A DNA stretch of 38,534 nt, taken from assembly GCA_027308685.1 (NCBI GenBank), contig DAIDEE010000021.1, positions 1 to 38,534 of the forward strand, in the 5' to 3' direction. The notes below the pieces were generated by a model that saw nothing but the letters and a program-made list of their open reading frames with translations, had not been told where the DNA came from and did no database searches. The translations under genes and the position numbers were made by a program. This DNA is from Acidocella sp. (lineage in GTDB: Bacteria > Pseudomonadota > Alphaproteobacteria > Acetobacterales > Acetobacteraceae). This document shows, piece after piece, positions 7,258-16,071 of the stretch; the stretch's first letter is position 1, and each line of letters starts with the position of its first letter.

Positions 7258-7941
7258 TTAAACTATCGCAGCATCACGGGCGGCTGCACGAAGCCGTGTG
7301 CGAAGCCGCTCAGTGCCGCAACCATCGGTTTGCTCGCCAGGTCCAAAATGCACGGCGGCCTCCTCCCACATGGCGTCCAGCGCCGCGAGATCATCGGGAT
7401 CATCCTGCGAGGCTGAAGGGATTATGGCATCCGGTCGCGCGGCGATGGCGGCCAGTGTCTGGAATACAGCGCTATAGGCGCTCTCCCGGGTGAGCAGCCT
7501 GTCAGCCAGGGCTTGCAGAATACCAGCCGACTCCGCAATCAACGCATGTGCCTCATCGTCGGGCAGCAGTGAGATGAATTCGAGAAATAGCGGTAGAAAG
7601 TCCGGCAACTCGCCCGCCGTTGGCTCCAGACCATGTTCACGATAGAGAGCAATCAGATCGACCATAGCCTGGCCACGATCACGACTTTCACCATGCACAT
7701 GCTCGAATAAATGCAAGGAAAGGTTGCGGCTGCGGTCGAACAGGCCGAAATATCGCTCCTGCAAATCATAAATGTCACGCTCCGCCAATTCAGCCAGCAA
7801 ACGATCAAGCGATGCCAGATGCGCCGGCCCGATGAGACCTTCTTCCCGAAATACCATGGCTATTTCTGTAGTTGCGGCCTGTAGCGCTTCGGTGGGGTAG
7901 GAGATCAGCGCGGCAAGCCCCCGATATGTCCGTGCCATCAC
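7258..7941 (-). CDS. narJ: Nitrate reductase molybdenum cofactor assembly chaperone
   Basis: The 227-aa soluble protein of the TorD/NarJ superfamily has characteristic ALISYPTEALQAA near the N-terminus, YVGLFDRS-type segment YFGLFDRSRNLSLHLFEHVHGESRDRG near 63-90, and GELPDFLPLFLEFISLLP near 110. NarJ binds the NarG N-terminus and is needed for cofactor insertion and membrane attachment. Its ATG overlaps the narH stop by 4 bases (ATGA), implying translational coupling. Confidence 0.95.
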   Translation of the reverse strand: MMARTYRGLAALISYPTEALQAATTEIAMVFREEGLIGPAHLASLDRLLAELAERDIYDLQERYFGLFDRSRNLSLHLFEHVHGESRDRGQAMVDLIALYREHGLEPTAGELPDFLPLFLEFISLLPDDEAHALIAESAGILQALADRLLTRESAYSAVFQTLAAIAARPDAIIPSASQDDPDDLAALDAMWEEAAVHFGPGEQTDGCGTERLRTRLRAAARDAAIV

Positions 7942-9452
7942 TTCACCTCCATCGGTGTTTTGGGCTGCTTGGCATCGAACAAGCTGAAACCCGTTTTACC
8001 GGAGCAGCCTTGTCCGAATGAAAATCCGCAGGACCCACGCATGTCAAACGTATCCTCGCCGGTTTCCCGGTGTGCGGTTGGGATTACAAAGCGGTCCTCG
8101 TAATTGGCAATCGCCATCAACTGGTACATATCCTCGATGTCATGCCCCGACAGGCCCACAGCCTCGGGGATCGCATCAACGATGACGCCATCCACGGTCT
8201 TGGCACGCATATAGGCACGCATCGCCAGCATCCGCTGCAAGGCCAATGTTATGGGTTCAGTCTGGCCCGCGGTTAGCAGATTAGCCAGATAATCAACGGG
8301 AATGCGAAGCGATTTGACATCAGGCATGCTCCCAACCATGCCCAGATCGCCTTTAGCGGCGGCTGCTTGGATTGGCGAAAGCGGCGGCACGTACCATACC
8401 ATTGGCAAGGTGCGGTATTCAGGATGCAGCGGAAACGCGATCTTCCAGTCCATCGCCATCTTCCATACCGGAGATCTGCGAGCGGATTCCAGCCAGGCTT
8501 CCGAAATACCATCGAGCCTGGCCTGGGCTTGTACCTTTGGATCAAAGGGGTCGAGAAAGACTTTTAACTGCGCCTCATATAAATCGCCCTCGTCGGGCAT
8601 AGAAGCCGCCTCCAGGATGCGGTCCGCATCATAGAGAATAACGCCGAGATAACGGATGCGTCCGACGCAGGTTTCCGAACAGACAGTGGGTTGACCTGAT
8701 TCGATGCGCGGGTAACAAAAAATGCATTTTTCGGATTTTCCGGAAGACCAGTTATAATAAATCTTCTTATAAGGGCAGCCAGAGACGCACATCCGCCAGC
8801 CACGGCATTTATCCTGATCGATCAGAACGATACCATCTTCCTCACGCTTATATATGGCGCCGGATGGGCAAACCGCTGCGCAGGCCGGGTTGAGGCAATG
8901 CTCGCACAAGCGCGGCAAATACATCATGAAAGTGTTTTCAAACTCGCCGTAGATTTCCTTCTGAATGCCCTCGAAATTGCTATCCTTAGAGCGATGCGCA
9001 AATTCACCGCCCAGAATTTCCTCCCAGTTGGGCCCCCATTTTATCTTCTCCATCCGCTCGCCACTGATCAGTGAACGGGGCCGGGCCGTCGGCATCGTCG
9101 TGCCTTCAGGCGCGGTTTGGAGATGGCCATAATCGAACGTAAACGGCTCGTAGTAATCATCAATTTCGGGCAGGTCCGGGTTGGCAAAAATATTTGAAAG
9201 AATTCGCCATTTTCCGCCAATTCTCGGTTCGATCGCGCCGTTCTTCCGTCGCCGCCAACCGCCATTCCAATGCTTCTGGTTTTCCCAGTCTTTCGGGTAG
9301 CCAATCCCCGGCTTGGTCTCCACATTATTGAACCAGGCATATTCCATGCCCTCGCGGCTGGTCCATACATTCTTGCAGGTGACCGAACAGGTATGGCAAC
9401 CAATACATTTGTCGAGATTAAGCACCATCGCAATCTGCGCACGGATTTTCAT
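7938..9452 (-). CDS. narH: Respiratory nitrate reductase beta subunit
   Basis: The 504-aa iron-sulfur subunit is near the family norm (about 510). The first cluster motif has C16, C19, C22 and C26; further motifs are CEHCLNPACAAVCP, CRGWRMCVSGCP and CIFCYPRIESGQPTVCSETC. The tryptophan in CRGWRMC, replacing a cysteine, is the hallmark of the [3Fe-4S] centre. It transfers electrons from NarI to NarG in the cytoplasm. Its start overlaps the narG stop by 4 bases. Confidence 0.97.
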   Translation of the reverse strand: MKIRAQIAMVLNLDKCIGCHTCSVTCKNVWTSREGMEYAWFNNVETKPGIGYPKDWENQKHWNGGWRRRKNGAIEPRIGGKWRILSNIFANPDLPEIDDYYEPFTFDYGHLQTAPEGTTMPTARPRSLISGERMEKIKWGPNWEEILGGEFAHRSKDSNFEGIQKEIYGEFENTFMMYLPRLCEHCLNPACAAVCPSGAIYKREEDGIVLIDQDKCRGWRMCVSGCPYKKIYYNWSSGKSEKCIFCYPRIESGQPTVCSETCVGRIRYLGVILYDADRILEAASMPDEGDLYEAQLKVFLDPFDPKVQAQARLDGISEAWLESARRSPVWKMAMDWKIAFPLHPEYRTLPMVWYVPPLSPIQAAAAKGDLGMVGSMPDVKSLRIPVDYLANLLTAGQTEPITLALQRMLAMRAYMRAKTVDGVIVDAIPEAVGLSGHDIEDMYQLMAIANYEDRFVIPTAHRETGEDTFDMRGSCGFSFGQGCSGKTGFSLFDAKQPKTPMEVK

Positions 9453-12400
9453 GGCCGATCTCCCTCAAGCTGCATGGTGGGCTCCGATCCATCCAGCCAA
9501 TCAATTTTATTCAAACGCCGGATAATGATGAACTCATCCCGATTGGAGCCCACAGGCCCGTAGTAATTCAAACCGTAGCTTAGCTGCGCGTAGCCACCAA
9601 TCATATGCGTGGGCTTGAGGAGCACGCGAGTCACCGAGTTATGAATGCCACCGCGCAAGCCTGTCGTTTCACTGCCAGGAATATTCACGATTTTTTCCTG
9701 CGCGTGATACATCAGCGCCATTCCTGCATTGACGCGCTGCGATACAACCGCGCGCGCCACCAAGGCGCCATTCTTGTTATAGGCTTCGATCCAGTCATTA
9801 TCGATAACGCCAATTTTGGCGGCATCGGTCTCACTGATCCAGACGCAAGGGCCACCACGGCTCAACGTCAGCATTAGCAGGTTATCGGTGTAGGTACTGT
9901 GGATTCCCCATTTTTGATGGGGCGTGATGAAGTTCAATGTAATTTCCGGGTTGCCATTGTCGTGCTTGCCTTGCAACGACGCGGTACCTTTGGTGTCCAC
10001 CGGCGGGCGCCAGGTTACCAGCGCCTCGCCGAAGGCGCGCATCCATAAATGATCCTGATAAAGCTGTTGGCGGCCCGTCAATGTACGCCAAGGGATAAGC
10101 TCGTGGACATTGGTATAGCCCGCATTGTAGCACACGGTTTCACTCTCGATACCGGACCATGTTGGCGAGGAGATGATTTTGCGCGGTTGTGCGACAACAT
10201 CGCGGAAGCGAATTTTTTCGTCTTCCCTCGGCAGTGCCAGGTGAGCATGTTCACGGCCCGTGAATTTACTAAGCGCTTCCCATGCTTTTACCGCCACTTC
10301 GCCATTGGTCTCAGGCGCAAGGCTTAAAATAGTCTCGATGGCATGGATATCTGTTTCCAGCTTCGGCTGGCCCGCCGCGACACCTGTGCGGACGATGCCA
10401 TTCAAGGCACCCAGAAAATCCACCTCATGTTCAGTATTCCAGCCAATGCCCTTGCCGCCGTTACCAAATTTCTTCAGCAATGGCCCAAGCGATGTAAATT
10501 GTGCGTAAAGATTCGGATAATCACGCTCAACCACCGCCACTGAGGGCATGGTGCGGCCGGGAATCGGCTCGACATCATCACGCATCCAGTCCTGTACGCC
10601 GTAAGGCTGCGCCAGTTCGGCCGCTGTGTCATGCTGGATCGGGGTCAGCACCACATCAGTCTCATGCTCCAACACTTCTGGGCAAATTTCTGAGAATTTT
10701 TTGGCTAGCCCTTTGAATATATCCCAATCCGTTCGCGCCTCCCAGGCCGGATCCACAGCGGCTGTCAGAGGGTGAATGAACGGATGCATGTCAGACGTGT
10801 TAAGGTCGTTCTTCTCGTACCAGGTTGCTGTTGGCAATATGATGTCGGAATAGACGCAGGTGGTGGACATCCGAAAATCGATCGTTACGAGAAGGTCAAG
10901 TTTTCCTTCAGGCGCTTGGTCATGCCAAACCACCTCCTGTGGTTTTTCCTGGCCCTCCACACCTAAATCCTTGCCAAGCACACCATTGCTGGTGCCTAAG
11001 AGATGCTTCAGAAAATATTCATGGCCTTTGCCGGAAGACCCCAAAAGATTTGAGCGCCACACAAACATATTGCGCGGCCAGTTCTCGGGGGCATCCGGGT
11101 CATGACATGAAAGCTCCAATGCGCCTGAGCGCAGCGCCTGCACCACATAATCCTTGGGCGGCAAGCCGGCGGCCTCGGCACTGGCAGCAATGCCCAGCGG
11201 ATTTTGCTTAAGCTGTGGTGCGGAGGGCAGCCACCCCATACGTTCGGCGCGGGCGTTATAGTCAATAATCGACCCTCCCCAATCACCATCCGGCGCTGTG
11301 GGCGACAATATCTCGGAGATTTTTACCGTCTCATAACGCCATTGGTCGGTATGGGCATAAAAGAACGGCGTGCCAGCCATGTGCCGCGGCGGGCGGTTCC
11401 AGTCGAGCCCGAAGGTAACCGGCACCCAGCCTGTTTGTGGCCGTAGTTTCTCCTGGCCGACATAATGCGACCAACCACCGCCAGACTGCCCCACACAACC
11501 GCACAGCACCAGGAGATTGATGATCCCCCGATACGCCATATCCATATGATACCAGTGGTTTAACCCAGCCCCCAGAATAACCATCGAACGGCCGTTGGTC
11601 TTCTCGGCATTAGTGGCAAATTCACGCGCAACCTGAATGATCTGAGCTCTTGGCACACCGGTAACGCGCTCCGCCCAGGCGGGTGTGTATGGCTCATCCT
11701 GATCGTAATCCGAGGCGACGCCGGCTCCGCCCAAACCTCTGTCGAGGCCGTAATTGGCGCAAAGCAGATCGAACACAGTTGCAACGGCCACCTCGCCCTC
11801 TTTAAGTTGCAGCATGCGGGTGGGGACGTTCCGGGTAACGATGTCGGGATGCTCTGTCCGCGTAAAACCATTGGTTGCGGCTCCTCCGAAATACGGAAAT
11901 GCGACCTCATGCACCTTGCCTGTCTCGATCAGGCTAAGGGTGAGCGAGGTCTCCGCGCCATCGCTGCGTTTTTCCTCTAAATTCCATTTACCCTGTTCGC
12001 CCCAACGAAACCCAACCGAGCCCAACGGGACAACCGGAGCACCGGAGGCATCCAAAGCCACTGTCTTCCAGGCCGCATTATTGGTCTCGCTGAGACCATC
12101 GGCAAAATCATCAGCCCGGAGCAAACGATCCGGGATGTAACTGTCACCTTTGCGGACCAAGCGAACCAGCATAGGCAGATCGCTGAACTTGCGAATGTAA
12201 TCATTAAAATAGGAGACAGTCCGATCGAGATGAAATTCGCGCAGAATTACATGGCCCATCGCCATCGCAAGCGCCGCATCAGTCCCCTGCTTGGGGTGCA
12301 GCCAAATATCGCAAAACTTCGTTGCTTCGGCATAGTCAGGTGAAATGACAGCGCTTTTGGTGCCTTTATAGCGAACCTCGGTATAGAAATGTGCATCGGG

Positions 12401-13183
12401 CGTGCGGGTTTGCGGCACGTTAGAGCCCCAGATCAACAAGTATCCAGCATTGTACCAGTCAGCACTTTCTGGAACATCCGTCTGCTCGCCCCAGGTCATC
12501 GGGCTGGAGGGGGGCAAATCGCAATACCAATCATAGAACGACAAGCACACACCGCCGAGCAGCGACAAGTAGCGTGCGCCGGCTGCAAAAGACACCATGG
12601 ACATTGCAGGAATAGGTGAGAATCCGACAATGCGGTCAGGCCCATGCTGCTTGATTGTGTAGGCATTTGAGGCCGCGATGATCTCATTAACCTCTTCCCA
12701 ATCAGCCCGCACCAAACCGCCTAATCCACGGCGGGTGATATAGCTGGCACGTTTCTCCGGCGCCTCAACAATCGAGGCCCAGGCTGCAACGGGCGCAAGC
12801 GTGGCGCGAGCCTCCCGCCATAATTTGAGCAGGCGGCCACGGATCATCGGGTGTTTTACACGGTTTGCCGAATAGAGATACCAGGAATAACTGGCACCAC
12901 GGGCGCAACCGCGTGGTTCATGGTTTGGTAAATCCGGGCGCGTGCGCGGATAATCGGTTTGCTGTGTTTCCCAGGTAACAATACCGCCCTTAACGTAGAT
13001 TTTCCACGAACACGAACCGGTGCAATTTACTCCATGCGTAGAGCGCGCAATCTTGTCGTGCTGCCAGCGCTTGCGGTAACCATCCTCCCACTCACGCGGC
13101 TCGTTGGTAACCACACCATGACCGTTGGAAAACGTATCAACCTGCTTTCTGAAGAAGGTCAGCCGGTCTAGAAAATGACTCAT
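9449..13183 (-). CDS. narG: Respiratory nitrate reductase alpha subunit (Mo-bisMGD)
   Basis: The 1244-aa catalytic subunit is complete. The FS0 [4Fe-4S] motif has H50, C54, C58 and C93, as in membrane-bound NarG. The segment FYDWYCDLPP, expected to carry the molybdenum-ligating aspartate, and WGSNVPQTRTPDAHF are conserved. The N-terminus lacks a functional Tat signal, fitting a cytoplasm-facing enzyme. I prefer the ATG at 13183 over the GTG at 13186 because GGAG sits 8 bases upstream of it. The narK stop precedes the region by about 20 bp. The enzyme reduces nitrate to nitrite with quinol electrons. Confidence 0.97.
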   Translation of the reverse strand: MSHFLDRLTFFRKQVDTFSNGHGVVTNEPREWEDGYRKRWQHDKIARSTHGVNCTGSCSWKIYVKGGIVTWETQQTDYPRTRPDLPNHEPRGCARGASYSWYLYSANRVKHPMIRGRLLKLWREARATLAPVAAWASIVEAPEKRASYITRRGLGGLVRADWEEVNEIIAASNAYTIKQHGPDRIVGFSPIPAMSMVSFAAGARYLSLLGGVCLSFYDWYCDLPPSSPMTWGEQTDVPESADWYNAGYLLIWGSNVPQTRTPDAHFYTEVRYKGTKSAVISPDYAEATKFCDIWLHPKQGTDAALAMAMGHVILREFHLDRTVSYFNDYIRKFSDLPMLVRLVRKGDSYIPDRLLRADDFADGLSETNNAAWKTVALDASGAPVVPLGSVGFRWGEQGKWNLEEKRSDGAETSLTLSLIETGKVHEVAFPYFGGAATNGFTRTEHPDIVTRNVPTRMLQLKEGEVAVATVFDLLCANYGLDRGLGGAGVASDYDQDEPYTPAWAERVTGVPRAQIIQVAREFATNAEKTNGRSMVILGAGLNHWYHMDMAYRGIINLLVLCGCVGQSGGGWSHYVGQEKLRPQTGWVPVTFGLDWNRPPRHMAGTPFFYAHTDQWRYETVKISEILSPTAPDGDWGGSIIDYNARAERMGWLPSAPQLKQNPLGIAASAEAAGLPPKDYVVQALRSGALELSCHDPDAPENWPRNMFVWRSNLLGSSGKGHEYFLKHLLGTSNGVLGKDLGVEGQEKPQEVVWHDQAPEGKLDLLVTIDFRMSTTCVYSDIILPTATWYEKNDLNTSDMHPFIHPLTAAVDPAWEARTDWDIFKGLAKKFSEICPEVLEHETDVVLTPIQHDTAAELAQPYGVQDWMRDDVEPIPGRTMPSVAVVERDYPNLYAQFTSLGPLLKKFGNGGKGIGWNTEHEVDFLGALNGIVRTGVAAGQPKLETDIHAIETILSLAPETNGEVAVKAWEALSKFTGREHAHLALPREDEKIRFRDVVAQPRKIISSPTWSGIESETVCYNAGYTNVHELIPWRTLTGRQQLYQDHLWMRAFGEALVTWRPPVDTKGTASLQGKHDNGNPEITLNFITPHQKWGIHSTYTDNLLMLTLSRGGPCVWISETDAAKIGVIDNDWIEAYNKNGALVARAVVSQRVNAGMALMYHAQEKIVNIPGSETTGLRGGIHNSVTRVLLKPTHMIGGYAQLSYGLNYYGPVGSNRDEFIIIRRLNKIDWLDGSEPTMQLEGDRP

Positions 13184-13206
13184 CACTAAGGCTCCAGCAA
13201 CAGATT

Positions 13207-14538
13207 TTAAGTGGGGGAAAACGGGCGGCGCATGAATGCGATGGAGACTGCGATGGCGCCGATCGCCAGCACGACATAGACGAAAAATCCACCGGAATAG
13301 CCTTGCACACCCAACGCGCTGGCAAATAACCCAAGGATGGGAGGAATAATAAAACCACCCAACGCACCAAGCCCACCGACGAGACCCGAGGCACCACCAA
13401 CGGCATGGGGTACATAGCGTGGGACCAGCTTGAATACGGCCGCATTGGCAAGCCCCATCCCAACCGCAATCGATAACTCACCCGCCAGGTTAACACTGAA
13501 TAAAGTGACTGCGGTTAGCAATAAGGCGCCAACCAAGACAATGGCAAAACCACCGACTGCCAGCCGTTCACCGCCAAGTTTTTCTGAAAGCGCACCGCCA
13601 ACCACCCGTGAAACGGCTGCAACCAAGGAGAAGCCAACACCACCAAGAATGCCCGCCGTCTTTGCGTCAAAATGGTGCAGGTCAATCCAGTAGATTGGAA
13701 ACCACGCAGTCAGCGCGAGAAAGCCACCGAAGGAGACGAAGTAAAGAAATACCAACCCCCAGCAATGCGGCTCATCCGCAGCAGCCAGCAACGCGCCCCA
13801 GACGGAATTGCCGGGAAATAATTCTTCCCCATGGCGGGCCGCGATGCTGCGCGCCTGCTCGGCGGCGACACCACGCTTACGCAATTGGAAAAAATAGGCA
13901 TCACGCGCAAACATCGCATAAACGATGGTGCCTACGATCAAAAAGACGAGCCAGGAAATATAGGAACCAGCGAGCCCGAGCGCAGTGATCGCAAAGGGCA
14001 AAGCAAGGGTGAACAAACCAGGTGCGATATTTCCAACGCCGCCATAAATGCCAAGCGCCAGACCCTGCCGATTTTTTGGAAACCAGTATGAGACCTGAGG
14101 TACACCGACAGAGAAGGTCGCCACACCGCAACCGCTCATGAACCCGAACAAGAGGATCAATGGGTAAAGGGGCGCCGTAACCGGCGATACCGTAAGTAAA
14201 ATATACACCAGCCCCCACATGCCGACGATGGAAATTCCGAATAACGTGATCATCGGTAACCGGCCGCCGGATTTATCCACCCATGCCCCGAATGGGATCC
14301 GAAGGAGAGAGCCGGTCAATTGTGGTGCCGCGACCAGCAAACCTACTAGGAGCGGCGAAAGATGCATGGTTTTCTGGAATTCGTGCGCCGCCGGCCCATA
14401 AAGAGCCACGGCGGCAAAACCTATGAAAAACCCCCAGGTGCCCATGGTAAGCCCTAGCTTTGGAGTGCCTCGCAGCAAACGTTCGGCCTCGCTTGGGTCG
14501 GTTACATAGGCTCCGACGTTCTGCTGACTCTCATCCAT
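13207..14538 (-). CDS. narK: Nitrate/nitrite transporter of the major facilitator superfamily
   Basis: The 443-aa protein has 12 predicted transmembrane helices. It shows RIPFGAWVDKSGGR after helix 2 and the two glycine-rich nitrate signatures, GIYGGVGNIAPGLFT in helix 5 and ASGLVGGLGALGGFIIPPI in helix 11. The polar N-terminal 25 residues are longer than usual. It is the first gene of the nar operon, so it probably supplies nitrate to, and may remove nitrite from, the respiratory enzyme. FNR-type and ATATCG-type sites precede it. Whether it is the proton-symport or the antiport type cannot be fixed from sequence alone. Confidence 0.94.
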   Translation of the reverse strand: MDESQQNVGAYVTDPSEAERLLRGTPKLGLTMGTWGFFIGFAAVALYGPAAHEFQKTMHLSPLLVGLLVAAPQLTGSLLRIPFGAWVDKSGGRLPMITLFGISIVGMWGLVYILLTVSPVTAPLYPLILLFGFMSGCGVATFSVGVPQVSYWFPKNRQGLALGIYGGVGNIAPGLFTLALPFAITALGLAGSYISWLVFLIVGTIVYAMFARDAYFFQLRKRGVAAEQARSIAARHGEELFPGNSVWGALLAAADEPHCWGLVFLYFVSFGGFLALTAWFPIYWIDLHHFDAKTAGILGGVGFSLVAAVSRVVGGALSEKLGGERLAVGGFAIVLVGALLLTAVTLFSVNLAGELSIAVGMGLANAAVFKLVPRYVPHAVGGASGLVGGLGALGGFIIPPILGLFASALGVQGYSGGFFVYVVLAIGAIAVSIAFMRRPFSPT

Positions 14539-14583
14539 GACCTGTGGTCCTCAATCTAGATCTGAAGTAACAGGCCCTCTGAT

Positions 14584-14600
14584 ATATCGTATTCCGATAT
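14584..14600. promoter_or_regulatory. Candidate operator ATATCG-N5-CGATAT upstream of narK
   Basis: A perfect 6-5-6 palindrome. If the neighbouring FNR box is at -41.5, transcription starts near 14572 and this palindrome covers about -12 to -28, overlapping a TATATC -10 candidate. That is a repressor position. It matches the sites at 20939-20958 and 22333-22353. Confidence 0.7.
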
Positions 14601-14606
14601 TGTTGT

Positions 14607-14620
14607 TTGATTTAGATCAA
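14607..14620. promoter_or_regulatory. FNR/DNR box upstream of narK
   Basis: TTGAT-TTAG-ATCAA, a perfect match to the FNR/CRP-family anaerobic consensus TTGAT-N4-ATCAA, lies 75 bp from the narK ATG by centre. It should activate the nar operon under low oxygen or NO. No FNR or DNR gene is in the window. Confidence 0.8.
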
Positions 14621-14746
14621 TCTTCAGGTGGATAAATGGTTCAAACGAGCCGCCGATCTGCAATTTGCATCAGGCCAACAGTTAAAAATATTGCTCCAAA
14701 AGCTCTTCGGTTGAATTTTTATGTAAGTGTCAGTTATGATAAAGCC

Positions 14747-15169
14747 ATGACCAAACCTAGCCCTCAGAAACGATCGCTCAAAACCATAGACTATCAGACG
14801 CTCGCGACCTTTCGCTACGAGTTGCGATGTTTTTTGAATTTCAGCCAGAAAGCTGCCAAAAAAAATGGACTGACCCCTCAGCAGCATCAAGCGTTACTGG
14901 CGATACGCTCGGCGGCGGCAAATTCCATGACCATCGGGGAATTGGCGGACCGGCTTTTACTTCGCCCCCATAGTGCCAGTGAATTGACGGACCGGCTGGC
15001 ATTACTCGGCTTGGTCGAACGCACACCGAGCGAACTTGATCGCCGCATCACTTCACTTCACTTAACGCCAAAAGCTGAAGATATTTTGGCTTCGCTCTCC
15101 CTCGCACACCGCGACGAGCTTCGTAGAATTCGCCCCTTGTTAACTGAGTTGCTCGGAAATTTGGATTAA
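14747..15169 (+). CDS. MarR-family winged-helix regulator
   Basis: The product has 140 residues from the ATG at 14747. It starts LATFRYELRCFLNFSQKAAKKNGLTPQQHQALLAI, followed by a winged helix (MTIGELADRLLLRPHSASELTDRLALLGLVERTPS, then DRRITSLHLTPKAEDIL). It is divergent from narK across a 208-bp region holding the FNR box and ATATCG palindrome, and convergent with the HemJ-like gene 6 bp away. The frame remains open upstream to 14636, but similarity starts only after 14747. Ligand unknown; it is an alternative candidate reader of the palindrome. Confidence 0.85.
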   Translation: MTKPSPQKRSLKTIDYQTLATFRYELRCFLNFSQKAAKKNGLTPQQHQALLAIRSAAANSMTIGELADRLLLRPHSASELTDRLALLGLVERTPSELDRRITSLHLTPKAEDILASLSLAHRDELRRIRPLLTELLGNLD

Positions 15170-15175
15170 CTTAAC

Positions 15176-15625
15176 TCAAGGCTTTAAAATCACGAGCGTC
15201 ACAATCAATACAACAAACGCAACTGGCGCAAAAACCATCGAATTATAGAATTTTACGGTGTGATGACTGGTGCCGCTGGCAAGTTGCCGTCGCCAGATTG
15301 AGAGCAATCCATGGTACCCGGACAGCAAAAGAACTGCAAAAAATTTTATCCGCCACCACCAATCATGCCACGAAATAGCGCCGGGTGTCACAATCAATAG
15401 CACCCCGAATCCCCAGGCCGCATACATCGCCGGATTTACCAGGCGCTTGATGATTTTGCGCTCAAGATCGGCCAAGCCGCTTAGTATAGCTACGTTCGGT
15501 GATATCGCCCCATGTTGCGCATAGATCGCGGGCAAAATAATCATACCCGACATCCATAAAATTACCGCGCTGACATGGCCGGCCAGCAACAAAAAATAAA
15601 AAGGCTGTAAAGCAGGCACCGTCAT
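15176..15625 (-). CDS. HemJ-like (UPF0093/CopD-type) membrane protein
   Basis: The 149-aa protein has four predicted transmembrane helices. The pattern LLAGHVSAVILWMSGMIILPAIY, ERKIIKRLVNPAMYAAWGFG, WWRIKFFAVLLLSGYHG and a C-terminal helix ending LVILKP follows HemJ, the oxygen-independent-type protoporphyrinogen IX oxidase of many alphaproteobacteria. The helix-1 histidine and the lysine in RIKFF are in the HemJ positions. It is the last gene of the hcp operon, 8 bp after the truncated haemoglobin, so it could supply or handle haem for that globin. The match is distant; a housekeeping hemJ would normally lie elsewhere. Confidence 0.6.
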   Translation of the reverse strand: MTVPALQPFYFLLLAGHVSAVILWMSGMIILPAIYAQHGAISPNVAILSGLADLERKIIKRLVNPAMYAAWGFGVLLIVTPGAISWHDWWWRIKFFAVLLLSGYHGLLSIWRRQLASGTSHHTVKFYNSMVFAPVAFVVLIVTLVILKP

Positions 15626-15633
15626 GAAGGACG

Positions 15634-16071
15634 CTATCTAGCCATTGCCTGCGGCAACTCACCCTTTTGCACCGCAATCCCAAGCAATAGGCTTTCTGCA
15701 ATACGCTTTGATATCTCAATAAAATGCTGTGCCGCTACCGGCGGGCACATCGCTTCGGCCGTGCGTGCCCATAAGGCCAGCCAATTTTTGAAATGGACCA
15801 CGTCGAGTGGCAATGTTGCGTGCGCACGCATCGGCGAACCGTGGTAGTTGCCGGTCTTTAAAGCCACTGAAGACCAGAACGCGCACATACGGCCCAGATG
15901 CAAATCCCAGTTGGTAATGCGCGATGCAAAAACTGGCCCGAGCAGAGCGTCATCCCGCGCCGCATCGTAAAAAGCATAAACCAGCCGCTCGATCATCGCT
16001 TCATCGATCGCCGTTTCCGCGGTGATACGCGCCGTAACACCAGCCCGCCGGGCCTGAGGATCGTCCAACAT
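15634..16071 (-). CDS. Group III truncated haemoglobin (copy 2)
   Basis: The 145-aa trHb3 has LVYAFYDAARDDALLGPVF, MCAFWSSVALKTGNYHGSPM and the proximal histidine H93 in VVHFKNW. Its ATG overlaps the nitronate monooxygenase stop by one base (TAATG). It is shorter than copy 1 at 4111-4614, lacking the N-terminal extension. Its place in the hcp-nsrR operon points to NO detoxification. Sequence differences from copy 1 suggest ancient paralogues, not a recent duplication. Confidence 0.92.
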   Translation of the reverse strand: MLDDPQARRAGVTARITAETAIDEAMIERLVYAFYDAARDDALLGPVFASRITNWDLHLGRMCAFWSSVALKTGNYHGSPMRAHATLPLDVVHFKNWLALWARTAEAMCPPVAAQHFIEISKRIAESLLLGIAVQKGELPQAMAR

